DNA of 19,978 bases from Clostridiales bacterium (GTDB lineage Bacteria > Bacillota > Clostridia > Oscillospirales > CAG-272). The position numbers were made by a program, and so were the translations under genes. The stretch spans positions 1 through 19,978 of the forward strand of contig DPGK01000019.1 in the NCBI GenBank assembly GCA_003523225.1, in the 5' to 3' direction. Numbering within the stretch: the first letter of the stretch is position 1; each line of letters starts with the position of its first letter. Positions 6,616 to 14,008 of this stretch are shown piece by piece. Under the pieces are notes generated by a model. The model was not told where the DNA came from. It saw only the letters and a program-made list of their open reading frames with translations, and searched no databases.

Positions 6616-7629
6616 ATGAGTCTTACAATGTCAGAGCTTGCCGCAAGGATCGGCGTTTCGACAGCCACGATATCCCGTGTGCTGAACAACGACAAAAGCG
6701 TAAGCGAGGAAACGCGTAGTAAGGTGCTTGCGGCAATGCACGAGGCGGGCTACAAAAAGCGCCCTCGGCGCTCGTCGGCAAGCTCGCGCAACGACCGCAC
6801 CGTCATGATAATAGTGGCACAGCTTCACAACCCGATAACGCTCGGCTTTATCGACGGCATCCGCCGCCGCCTTGCCGCCGAGGGAATGCACACCGTCATT
6901 ACGCTGAGTGATTACAGCCCGAACACCGAGTGCGAAATGCTCTCATACGCCGCGCGCGGCGGCTTTTCGGGCATATTCATGCTCAATACGGTCGAGTGCT
7001 CAAGACTGCTTTGCCTTCTTGATAGCATCCGCACTCCCGTTATCTTCGTCAACCGCTATCCCGCCACGCGGGACAGCGACGTGGTAACGGTGGATAACTA
7101 CCGCTCGGGCTATCTTGCCACCGAATATCTTATCGAACGCGGACACAGAAGGATCGCCCATATAGCCGGACCGCGCACCTCAATGACCTGCCGCGACCGT
7201 CAGCGCGGCTTTGAGGACGCAATGCGCTCCGCCGGACTTCCGCTGACGCCCGGATGCGTCTTTTACGGCGACCGTAGCTACAAAAGCGGCTGCGAATGCG
7301 GGGAGCTTATCGGCAAGCTGCCGCCCGAGCGGCGCTTCACTGCGGTCTTTTCGGCGACCGGAGTGATGGCGGCGGGGATGGTGGACAGCCTCCGTGCGCA
7401 CGGCGTGCGGGTACCGGAGGACGTTTCCGTCATCTGCAACGACGATTACAGCCGGGATTATATGCCCTGCCCCATTGATTTCACCACCTACGAGCAGGAT
7501 CCCAAGGTGATGGGAGAGACGGCGGCGGAGCTTATGCTCGAGCGCGCCGCAGATCCCGACAAGCCGGTGCGCCGCATAGTCTTTCCTCCGGTGCTCATCG
7601 AGCGCGACAGCGTGATAAGACTCGGATAA
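6616..7629 (+). CDS. LacI/GalR-family transcriptional regulator
   Basis: A 337-residue LacI-family repressor. The N-terminal helix-turn-helix is at residues 3-23 (LTMSELAARIGVSTATISRV), followed by LNNDKSVSEETR and the hinge-like AMHEAGYKKRP. From about residue 64 (TVMIIVAQLHNPITLGFIDG) a periplasmic-binding-protein-like sensor domain runs to the end, with GHRRIAHIAGP and YEQDPKVMGETAAELML as family landmarks. Length is normal. Start: ATG with GGGAG upstream. It is expected to bind a sugar or a related metabolite and to act on its own promoter and the divergent phosphodiesterase gene. It could also act on the solute-binding/GH2 genes further right, but nothing in the sequence shows that. Confidence 0.94.
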   Translation: MSLTMSELAARIGVSTATISRVLNNDKSVSEETRSKVLAAMHEAGYKKRPRRSSASSRNDRTVMIIVAQLHNPITLGFIDGIRRRLAAEGMHTVITLSDYSPNTECEMLSYAARGGFSGIFMLNTVECSRLLCLLDSIRTPVIFVNRYPATRDSDVVTVDNYRSGYLATEYLIERGHRRIAHIAGPRTSMTCRDRQRGFEDAMRSAGLPLTPGCVFYGDRSYKSGCECGELIGKLPPERRFTAVFSATGVMAAGMVDSLRAHGVRVPEDVSVICNDDYSRDYMPCPIDFTTYEQDPKVMGETAAELMLERAADPDKPVRRIVFPPVLIERDSVIRLG

Positions 7630-7646
7630 CATTCAAATATAAACAC

Positions 7647-7681
7647 ACGGACCGGTCCGGAAAAATGCCGGTCCGTTTTTT
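7647..7681 (+). terminator. Rho-independent terminator after the lacI-family gene
   Basis: ACGGACCGG (7647-7655) pairs with CCGGTCCGT (7668-7676) around a 12-base loop, followed by a T-rich run. It also sits just beyond the end of the convergent SDR gene, where the minus-strand U-run is poor. Confidence 0.88.
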
Positions 7682-7688
7682 ATTTCTT

Positions 7689-8450
7689 TTATTTCATATA
7701 AAGTCCGCCGTTGACGTCGATAACATCTCCGGTTATGTAAGAGGAAAGGTCAGAGGCAAGGAAAAGCACGGCGTTTGCTATGTCGTCCGGCGTTCCGAAG
7801 CGTCCGAGCGGGATCGTGAGCTTCGGGTCGTCCTTGGGATCGGTCAGCCATGAAAGCCCCTTTGCCATTGCGGTCAGCGTTCTGCCGGGACAGACGCAGT
7901 TTGAAGTGATGTTGTACTGTCCGCCCGAGAGTGCAAAGCACTTTGACATATTCAGTACCGCCGCCTTTGCGGAGCTGTAAGCGCAGGAGGAGGAGCGTCC
8001 GCCGCGCTCTCCCGCCATAGAGGAGATATGAACGAGCTTTCCGTAGTTCTGCTCCTTCATTATCTCATAAACCGCCTGCGTGCAGAAGAAAACGCTCTTG
8101 ATGTCCAGCGTCTGCATCCTGTCCCAGTCCTCAAGCGTTATCTCGTCCACCCGCGCGGTTCCGGTTATTCCGGCGTTGTTCACCCAGATATCGATTCGCC
8201 CGAAAACGTCGCGCAGACTGAAAATATTTTCGCGCAGACGGTCAAAATCGGTCACGTCAAGACGGCGGAACTCAGCGCGCGCGCCGCTTTCGCGTACCGA
8301 CGCGGCGACCGCCTCCCCCTTTTCGGAGTTGATATCGGTAATGATAACGTCAGCTCCGAATTCCGCAAGGCGGCGGGCTATTGCCTCGCCTATGCCCTGA
8401 CCCGCGCCGGTAACTACAGCGACGCGCCCTTCAAGCAGATTTTTGTTCAT
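7689..8450 (-). CDS. Short-chain dehydrogenase/reductase (classical SDR)
   Basis: A 253-residue classical SDR that interconverts a hydroxyl and a keto group with a nicotinamide cofactor. The cofactor motif is TGAGQGIG (residues 14-21), and Asp39 at the end of the second strand (IITDIN) points to NAD(H) rather than NADP(H). NNAG is at 91-94; the catalytic set is Ser143/144, Tyr158 and Lys162 (YSSAK). The C-terminal ITGDVIDVNGG is typical. The frame opens at 8477, but ATG 8450 is preferred because AAAGGA lies eight bases upstream. It is the last gene of the dehydrogenase operon, 23 bases after the phosphatase gene. Context suggests it makes or removes the keto substrate (or an acyloin) of the complex, but its substrate is not identifiable from sequence. 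Confidence 0.92.
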   Translation of the reverse strand: MNKNLLEGRVAVVTGAGQGIGEAIARRLAEFGADVIITDINSEKGEAVAASVRESGARAEFRRLDVTDFDRLRENIFSLRDVFGRIDIWVNNAGITGTARVDEITLEDWDRMQTLDIKSVFFCTQAVYEIMKEQNYGKLVHISSMAGERGGRSSSCAYSSAKAAVLNMSKCFALSGGQYNITSNCVCPGRTLTAMAKGLSWLTDPKDDPKLTIPLGRFGTPDDIANAVLFLASDLSSYITGDVIDVNGGLYMK

Positions 8451-8473
8451 AGTCACAGTCCTTTCCGATTTTT

Positions 8474-9202
8474 TCACAGGGCTTTGAAGCCCTCAAAGTA
8501 ATGTTCACCCTCAACGTCAGCGACGGTGTATTTCGCCGTAAACGAGGTGTTGTGTATCCCGGCGATCTTTACGTTGGGATTTTTAAGCTCCGGCGGCAGA
8601 TGCGAGTCGTCCGCCCAACGGAGCACGCGGAAGCTGCCGTCACGCTCTGTCTGCATTCTGGTTATCGAGGTGTTTTCAAGCCGCACCATTTGCCATACGT
8701 CCCGTATCGGAACCGAAAGCAGACGCGCCATTATAAGCTGAATGGTCAGCATATGGGATACCACCGCCACGGAATGACCGTCCTCGGCGGTCGCTATGCG
8801 GCAAAACGCCCTGACGGCGCGTTCCTGGACTTCCCGGAAGGTCTCGCCGCCCTCCATGTGAAGCAGGTCGGGGCGATGCTCCCAAAGCTCAAGCTGTCCC
8901 GGCCAGCGGGCTTCTATCTCGTCCTTTCCAAGCCCTTCCCAGCTGCCGCAGTGTATCTCGCAAAGACCCTTGTCGGTAACCACCGGAATATCCCGCCCTG
9001 CGCGCACCCGCTCCGCCGTCATCATAGTACGCTGATACGGGCTTGAATAAATGCGGTCAAGCCGGATCTGCGACATAGGCGCGCGCAGTGTCTCCGCCTG
9101 CGCAATGCCGCGGTCGTTAAGGGGCTGGTCGGTACTGCCGACGAATTTATAAAGCCGGTTGTTTTCGGTCTCGCCGTGCCTGATAATATATATCTCGGTC
9201 AT
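8474..9202 (-). CDS. Histidine phosphatase superfamily protein (PhoE/CobC/Gpm-like)
   Basis: A 242-residue branch-1 histidine phosphatase. The phosphohistidine loop is IIRHGETENN with His9, followed by SSPYQRTMMTA (Arg58), CEIHCGSWEG (Glu82) and the second catalytic histidine in VVSHMLT (His150), so the active site is complete. A C-terminal segment of about 60 residues (WADDSHLPPELKNPNVKIAG onward) extends beyond the minimal fold. ATG 9202 lies one base after the lpdA stop, with GGGAGGA inside the end of lpdA, so translation is probably coupled. Family members dephosphorylate small metabolites, and a few act on proteins. A place inside a 2-oxo acid dehydrogenase operon is unusual; a phosphorylated precursor or product of the pathway is the simplest explanation. 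Confidence 0.9.
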   Translation of the reverse strand: MTEIYIIRHGETENNRLYKFVGSTDQPLNDRGIAQAETLRAPMSQIRLDRIYSSPYQRTMMTAERVRAGRDIPVVTDKGLCEIHCGSWEGLGKDEIEARWPGQLELWEHRPDLLHMEGGETFREVQERAVRAFCRIATAEDGHSVAVVSHMLTIQLIMARLLSVPIRDVWQMVRLENTSITRMQTERDGSFRVLRWADDSHLPPELKNPNVKIAGIHNTSFTAKYTVADVEGEHYFEGFKAL

Positions 9203-9203
9203 C

Positions 9204-10577
9204 TCATGCTCCTCCCGCCGCCAGCACCGCTTCCTTCAGCGTCTCGGATAAGGTCGGGTGCGCGACTATGGTGTTTTTCCAGTCCTTTGCGGTCATTCCC
9301 TGCTTTACGGCAAGGGTCGCCGCCGCTATTATCTCATATGCGCCAGCGCCGACCGCCCAGAATCCGATAAGCCGGGTGCTTTTTTTGTCGGTCACGGCAA
9401 AGGCGCAGCCGCTCTCACCCTCGGCAAGAGCCATACCGTTTGCCGCGTAGTCGGCTCTGCCCACCGAAACTTCAACACCGCGCTCCGCCGCCTGCGCGGG
9501 ACTAAGCCCCACTGCCGCAAGCGCGGGTGAGCAGTATACACAGCGGGGCAGCACAGAAATATCGACGGGCGCGGCGCTCTCCCCCTCAAGGATCGCGCGC
9601 ACCGCCGCCTCCGCCTCGGCATATGCCGCGTGAGCCAGCATCATTCCGCCGGTAACATCCCCTATGGCATACACGTGCCGGAGCGAGGTGCGCATATTCG
9701 CGTCGACCGCAATTCCGCCGCGGTTCAAAGCAAGCCCCAGCTTATCCGCGTCAATACCGGAAAGGCGCGGGCGACGACCGACAGCAGTTAGCACCGCATC
9801 GGCTTCAAGCACTCCCGCCGAGGTACAGACCCGAAGCGGCGCGCAGGCATCCTGCGTTTTTTCGACTCTTTCCACCCGCGACGAGCAGACGAATTTCATT
9901 CCGCGAGCCTCAAGCCCGCGCCGCACTCTTGACGCCGCCTCCGGCAGCTCGCCCGTAAGAATATCGGGCAGTGCCTCAATTACCGTTACCTGCGAACCGA
10001 ATGAAAGGTACGCCGAGCCAAGCTCAAGACCTATCACTCCGCCGCCTATCACCGCAAGCCGCCGAGGAAGTCTTCCGCCGGAGGTAAGCGCGTTGGGAGT
10101 GAGCGCCGAGGTGCTGTCATGGCAAAGCTCCGCTCCCGGAAACGGCGGGCAGAAGGGGGACGAGCCGGTCGCGATAATAATGTCGGACGCGCGGTATTCT
10201 CCCTCTCCGTCGCTGACGCGAAGCCCCTCATGCAGTTCGGCGCGACGGCTTATCACCTCAACTCCCGCAGAGCGGAGCATACCCTCAACGCCGCCGCGCA
10301 GTCGGTCGGTGACTGCGTCCCTGCCGCGGACTATCGCCCGCATTGAATATTCCCCCGCGCCCCGCAGTATCCCCTCACCGGTCAGCACGCGTATGCGGTC
10401 GAGAGCTGCCGCCTTGTCAAGCAGATATTTGGTCGGAATGCACCCGACGTTAAGGCAGGTGCCGCCGAGGCGGTCGGCTTCAAACAGGCACACCCGTTTA
10501 CCAGCGCGGGCAAGCGCGCAAGCCGCGGTGTAGCCGCCGGGACCGCCGCCCAGCACTATTACATCATATTCTTTCAT
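9204..10577 (-). CDS. lpdA: Dihydrolipoyl dehydrogenase (E3)
   Basis: A 457-residue flavoprotein disulfide reductase that reoxidises dihydrolipoyl groups with NAD. It shows the FAD fold GGGPGGYTAA, the redox disulfide GGTCLNVGCIPTK (Cys41/Cys46), the second dinucleotide fold AVIGGGVIGLELGSAY, the FAD-contact motif YAIGDVTGG, and the C-terminal catalytic HPTLSE (His440, Glu445). There is no fused lipoyl domain at the N-terminus. The ribosome binding site is weak (AGAAAG), and the gene starts 27 bases after the E2 stop. As the fourth gene of the operon it completes an E1-E2-E3 complex. All catalytic residues appear intact, in contrast to E2. Confidence 0.96.
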   Translation of the reverse strand: MKEYDVIVLGGGPGGYTAACALARAGKRVCLFEADRLGGTCLNVGCIPTKYLLDKAAALDRIRVLTGEGILRGAGEYSMRAIVRGRDAVTDRLRGGVEGMLRSAGVEVISRRAELHEGLRVSDGEGEYRASDIIIATGSSPFCPPFPGAELCHDSTSALTPNALTSGGRLPRRLAVIGGGVIGLELGSAYLSFGSQVTVIEALPDILTGELPEAASRVRRGLEARGMKFVCSSRVERVEKTQDACAPLRVCTSAGVLEADAVLTAVGRRPRLSGIDADKLGLALNRGGIAVDANMRTSLRHVYAIGDVTGGMMLAHAAYAEAEAAVRAILEGESAAPVDISVLPRCVYCSPALAAVGLSPAQAAERGVEVSVGRADYAANGMALAEGESGCAFAVTDKKSTRLIGFWAVGAGAYEIIAAATLAVKQGMTAKDWKNTIVAHPTLSETLKEAVLAAGGA

Positions 10578-10604
10578 TTTATAATATTCTTTCTGCCTTG
10601 CCGC

Positions 10605-11762
10605 TCAGATCAGCAAAAGCGCGGGAGCTTCAAGGCGTTCGCGCAGATCCTTCATAAGTGAAGCTCCGCTGCGCGGCTCCCATACCCGCACGTCAAACAC
10701 GGCGCTGACAGTCAGCCTGCCGTCCGCAACCGCCACACCGTAAGCCGAGGTCTCGGGTATGCGCAGAGGCGGGGTGAAGCCGTCAACTCCGTATGGCACA
10801 GCGTCAAAAACGGTAAACGCCGCTCCGTCCGCAGAGGAAAGGTCGCCTCCCGCAATTGCGGCGGCGTTTTTCTCACACGCGGCGGAAAGGGCTGAAAGCC
10901 CCATCCTGTCGGCGTCCCTGACCGCGGCGGAGACCGTCCCGTTGTCTCCGCTTACGGCAAGCCCCGCCGCGGCGGTGTCCGATAGCTTAAGCGTTCCGTC
11001 TGAATATACTGCGCGAAGCAGCGGGTATCTTGACGCGAGCCGGGCAAGAGCCAGCATTACAAGCTGTGCCGGTGTGGCTGACGCCGCGCCGCAAAGCATC
11101 CCGGCGGTTCCGTAATCTGCCGAAACGGTGATACCGAATACCGGAACTGCCGTCGAACGCTCCCAGCGGCGCGCAAGGGAATCACGCATACGTCCGGTGG
11201 GGATCGTGTCCGCGTCGTTCGCGGCGCTTCCCGCAGCCGGTGCGGGAGCTGACTTTTTCATCTCCTCAGCCGCAGCGCGGACGTCCGCCGCCTTAATAAA
11301 GCTGCCGTTTGAGGGACTTACCGAGTCAAGCGGCACGCCAAGCTCCCCGGCAAGCTTTTTTGCGTTTGGCATGGCGGGCGCTCCGACAGCACGGGATGCC
11401 ATGACCTTTTGCACTTCATTTGCGCTCGCGCTCTCCGCCGCGGGCATCACCGGGACGAAATCGTCCTCCTGTGCGGGCGCGGCACTTGCTTCCGCCGTCT
11501 TTTCGTCCGGCTTATCCATATCCGCCGCGTCGCCTATGGCAAGCAAGGGAGTCCCCGCGTCCACCTTATCAAATTCGCTCACATATATTTCGGTAACGAA
11601 CCCGCGTGCAAAGCTCTCGATTGGAAGCACTGCCTTGTCGGTCTCGACCTCCATAAGCACGTCCCCTTTGCGCACGGCATCGCCCCTTGACACACATATC
11701 CTTGTCACGGTCGCCACATCGGTGGTCTGACCGGCAGAGGGCATTACAACTTTCTTTACCAT
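10605..11762 (-). CDS. Dihydrolipoamide acyltransferase-like E2 with degenerate active site
   Basis: A 385-residue E2 protein with the usual order: one lipoyl domain (residues 1-77, lipoylation Lys43 in ETDKAV), a linker, a peripheral-subunit-binding-like segment (131-162, PNAKKLAGELGVPLDSV, with a divergent SPSNGSFI instead of the usual Gly-rich turn), an Ala/Pro linker, and a catalytic-type domain from about residue 188. The end of that domain should carry DHRxxDG with the catalytic histidine; here it reads DVRVWEP (357-363), with Val358 in the His position, and the flanks (AVF before, MKDLRERLEAPALLL after) align without gaps. The domain is also about 30 residues shorter than typical. Lipoyl-based redox transfer looks possible; CoA acyl transfer looks impaired. 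Start: ATG with GAGGA seven bases upstream, 19 bases after E1-beta. The E2 family is sure; the function is open. Confidence 0.9.
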   Translation of the reverse strand: MVKKVVMPSAGQTTDVATVTRICVSRGDAVRKGDVLMEVETDKAVLPIESFARGFVTEIYVSEFDKVDAGTPLLAIGDAADMDKPDEKTAEASAAPAQEDDFVPVMPAAESASANEVQKVMASRAVGAPAMPNAKKLAGELGVPLDSVSPSNGSFIKAADVRAAAEEMKKSAPAPAAGSAANDADTIPTGRMRDSLARRWERSTAVPVFGITVSADYGTAGMLCGAASATPAQLVMLALARLASRYPLLRAVYSDGTLKLSDTAAAGLAVSGDNGTVSAAVRDADRMGLSALSAACEKNAAAIAGGDLSSADGAAFTVFDAVPYGVDGFTPPLRIPETSAYGVAVADGRLTVSAVFDVRVWEPRSGASLMKDLRERLEAPALLLI

Positions 11763-11781
11763 GTCTTATCCTCACAAGCGT

Positions 11782-12825
11782 TTATAATTTCGCCAGCCTG
11801 CGGGCTTCCTCCATTATCCGCTCCTTGGAGGGGATAACGTAATTTTCAAGCACGGGCGAGAAGGGCGCGGGGGTGTCGTAAGCGGCGACCCGCACCACCG
11901 GCGCGTCAAGCAGGAATATCTCATGCTCGGCAAAATAGGACGCAACCTGCGCGCCCCAGCCGCAGTTGTAGGTATCCTCATGCACTATCATCAGCTTGCC
12001 GGTCTTGCGCACCGATTCCACTACCGTCTCATAATCAAAGGGAAGAAGCGAGCGCGGGTCGATTATCTCACAGGAGATACCCTCCTTTTCCAGCTCCGCC
12101 GCCGCCTCCTGCGCGCGGTAGCTCATAAGCAGGTTGGCGACGATGGTGATATCCTTGCCCTCGCGGCGTACCGCCGCTTTACCGAAGGGAACGGTATAAT
12201 CCCCGTCCGGCACCTCTCCCGCTGAGTTCAGTGCTCCCGCCTCCTTGCGCTTGCTGCCGTAAAGCAGCTTGTGCTCGAAAACGATTACAGGGTTGTCGTC
12301 CCGTATCGCCGTTTTCATCATTCCCTTGGCGTCGTATGCCGTTGAAGGGCAGATGACCTTCAGCCCCGGAACGTGGGCAAAATAAGTCTCGGGGCTTTGC
12401 GCGTGCTGTGCGCCGCGGTTTGTAGCGCCCGAGGGACAGCGCATCACCATCGGGACCTTAAGCGCGCCGCCCGACATGTATCTCATCTTTGCTGCCTGAT
12501 TGACCAGCTGATCCATCATGCAAAACAGAAAATCGCAGTATTGCAGGTCGGCGACGGGTCGCATACCGTACATTGCCGAGCCGACACAGACGCCGGCTAT
12601 CATTATTTCGGAGATCGGCGTGTTGATGCACCTGCCCCGGCTCACCTCGCCTCCCCGGTTTTCCATTCTTCCGAACTCGTCTCCTATCCCCTTGGTGACG
12701 GTAAAAGCTCCGCCCATACCGCCGGGAATATCCTCGTCCTCACCCATTACGTAAACCGCCGGGTCACGGCGCATTTCCTCTGCTATTGCGGACTTAAGCG
12801 CGTCCGCTATCGACATCATTGCCAT
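11782..12825 (-). CDS. 2-oxo acid/acetoin dehydrogenase E1 component, beta subunit
   Basis: A 347-residue transketolase-like E1-beta that pairs with E1-alpha to form the thiamine-diphosphate site. Family landmarks are VMGEDEDIPGGMGGAF, INTPISE (the ThDP-activating Glu), GMRPVADLQYCDFLFCMMDQ, MRCPSGATNRGAQHAQSPE, the DPRSLLPFD segment and VHEDTYNCGWGAQVA. The frame is open from a TTG at 12831, but AAAGGA sits at the right distance from ATG 12825 and too close to the TTG, so the ATG is chosen. It follows E1-alpha by 23 bases. Acetoin, pyruvate and branched-chain E1 enzymes cannot be told apart by eye. The general look (GGMGGAF, RGAQHAQS) is that of the AcoB/PdhB group. Confidence 0.94.
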   Translation of the reverse strand: MAMMSIADALKSAIAEEMRRDPAVYVMGEDEDIPGGMGGAFTVTKGIGDEFGRMENRGGEVSRGRCINTPISEIMIAGVCVGSAMYGMRPVADLQYCDFLFCMMDQLVNQAAKMRYMSGGALKVPMVMRCPSGATNRGAQHAQSPETYFAHVPGLKVICPSTAYDAKGMMKTAIRDDNPVIVFEHKLLYGSKRKEAGALNSAGEVPDGDYTVPFGKAAVRREGKDITIVANLLMSYRAQEAAAELEKEGISCEIIDPRSLLPFDYETVVESVRKTGKLMIVHEDTYNCGWGAQVASYFAEHEIFLLDAPVVRVAAYDTPAPFSPVLENYVIPSKERIMEEARRLAKL

Positions 12826-12848
12826 TGTCAAATCATCCTTTCCGGAAA

Positions 12849-13820
12849 TCAGTCTGCGTACACGTCACGCAGCGCACTTTCAAGCTCCGGGAACGGAGCC
12901 GCCTTGGCGTATTCCACCGCCTCGTCTATTGCGGAGTCAACCTCGTCCTCGATCGCCCGAAGCTCCTCCTCGGTCGCCACACCCTCGGCAAGCAGTCTTT
13001 CGCGGAAGCACCTGACCGGGTCACGCGAGAACCACTCCGCCTCCTCGTCCTTGGGGCGGTAGCCGCACGCGTCGTTGCGGGAATGCCCGTACTTGCGGTA
13101 GGTCTTAAGCTCAAGAATGGTCGGTCCCTCTCCGGCACGGGCACGGGCGACCGCCCTTCCCATCGCTTCGTTCACGGCGAGCACATCGTTGCCGTCGACG
13201 ACCTCTCCGGGGCAGCCGTAAGCCGACGCGCGGTCGGCGGCGGGATTTTCAAGCAGTGTGGTCAGGTGTATGGAGGTGGTCGCAGAGTAAAGATTGTTCT
13301 CGCACACATAGACCACGGGCAGCTTCCAGACGGCGGCAAAGTTTATCCCCTCGTGGAATGCACCCTCGTTGGTCGCGCCGTCCCCCATAAATGAAACGGC
13401 GACATTGTCCTTGCCCTGCATCCTGAAGGCAAGCGCCGCTCCGGCGGCTATCGGAATGTTACCGCCGACGATCGCGTTTGCGGGCGGCGCGCCCAGCGAA
13501 AAGTCACCGGTGTGCATTGCTCCTCCCTTGCCGTGGCAGCAGCCCTCGGCTTTTCCGAACATCTCGCACATCATCGCGCGCAGCGACACCCCCTTGGCAA
13601 GGTCGTGTCCGGCGGGGCGGTGTGTTGAAAATATCACATCCTCGCGGCGCAGGTCGTATATTGTGCCCACCGCCGTCGCCTCCTCGCCGGCGCTCTGGTG
13701 TATCGTGCCCGGCATTATTCCCTCGAAGAAAAGGTATTTCACCGTTTCCTCATACTGACGGATCTCGTACATCTTGCGGTACATCCCCGTCGCCTTGTCC
13801 TTTGTCGGCATAACGCTCAT
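12849..13820 (-). CDS. 2-oxo acid/acetoin dehydrogenase E1 component, alpha subunit
   Basis: A 323-residue thiamine-diphosphate-dependent E1-alpha, the first gene of the six-gene operon. The ThDP/Mg motif GDGATNEGAFHEGINF begins at residue 146 and ends with VCENN (172-176). KGKGG-like CHGKGGAMH (95-103) and THRPAGHDLAKG (66-77) match the AcoA-like group, and the C-terminal loop YRKYGHSRND is intact. Length fits AcoA (about 325) rather than longer mitochondrial-type PdhA. ATG 13820 has AAGGAG eight bases upstream. The enzyme should decarboxylate a 2-oxo acid or cleave an acyloin and reductively acylate the E2 lipoyl group. The substrate is unproven. Transcription probably starts near 13862 from the promoter at 13869-13897 and may be controlled by two flanking palindromes. 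Confidence 0.94.
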   Translation of the reverse strand: MSVMPTKDKATGMYRKMYEIRQYEETVKYLFFEGIMPGTIHQSAGEEATAVGTIYDLRREDVIFSTHRPAGHDLAKGVSLRAMMCEMFGKAEGCCHGKGGAMHTGDFSLGAPPANAIVGGNIPIAAGAALAFRMQGKDNVAVSFMGDGATNEGAFHEGINFAAVWKLPVVYVCENNLYSATTSIHLTTLLENPAADRASAYGCPGEVVDGNDVLAVNEAMGRAVARARAGEGPTILELKTYRKYGHSRNDACGYRPKDEEAEWFSRDPVRCFRERLLAEGVATEEELRAIEDEVDSAIDEAVEYAKAAPFPELESALRDVYAD

Positions 13821-13834
13821 CTTTATTGCTCCTT

Positions 13835-13844
13835 TGTAATTACA
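13835..13844. promoter_or_regulatory. Palindrome TGTAATTACA, copy 1 (E1-alpha leader)
   Basis: This perfect 10-bp palindrome lies between the predicted transcription start and the Shine-Dalgarno of the E1-alpha gene, directly beside the latter. An identical copy occurs at 13939-13948. A factor bound here could block transcription of the operon. Confidence 0.55.
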
Positions 13845-13868
13845 TGAGATTATTGACCCATTGACTTG

Positions 13869-13897
13869 AGTATAGCATATATTTGCCGCTGTGTCAA
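13869..13897 (-). promoter_or_regulatory. Sigma-A promoter for the dehydrogenase operon
   Basis: On the minus strand, TTGACA (13892-13897), a 17-base spacer and TATACT (13869-13874), with an extended TG before the -10 box (TGCTATACT). The predicted start near 13862 gives a leader of about 42 bases. A tandem GTCAAT (minus strand, about 13852-13867) lies at the start site. Nothing riboswitch-like fits in this short leader. Confidence 0.88.
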
Positions 13898-13938
13898 GAA
13901 TAACGGCGTATTATTCGGATAATATTTTTTCAATGTTA

Positions 13939-13948
13939 TGTAATTACA
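13939..13948. promoter_or_regulatory. Palindrome TGTAATTACA, copy 2 (between the divergent promoters)
   Basis: Identical to 13835-13844, with centres 104 bp apart. It lies about 41 bp upstream of the operon -35 box and about 23 bp upstream of the lplA -35 box, so it could influence both divergent promoters. Confidence 0.55.
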
Positions 13949-13971
13949 CAAAATTATTTTTCTCAACACGG

Positions 13972-14000
13972 TTGACAATCTGCCCGGCGTCGTGTATAAT
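13972..14000 (+). promoter_or_regulatory. Perfect consensus sigma-A promoter for lplA
   Basis: TTGACA (13972-13977), 17 bases, TATAAT (13995-14000). Both boxes and the spacing are ideal. The lplA ATG begins only nine bases after the -10 box, so the transcript should start at or within about three bases of the ATG. Confidence 0.9.
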
Positions 14001-14008
14001 CATCTATT

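Noticed and set aside
9664..10533. Plus-strand open frame of 289 codons opposite lpdA, and similar ones opposite E2 and E1 genes
   Set aside because: Ser/Arg/Pro-rich shadow of well-conserved genes; no ribosome binding site or recognisable domain.
12823..12831. TTG at 12831 as start of E1-beta
   Set aside because: The Shine-Dalgarno AAAGGA would be only about four bases away; ATG 12825 has proper spacing.
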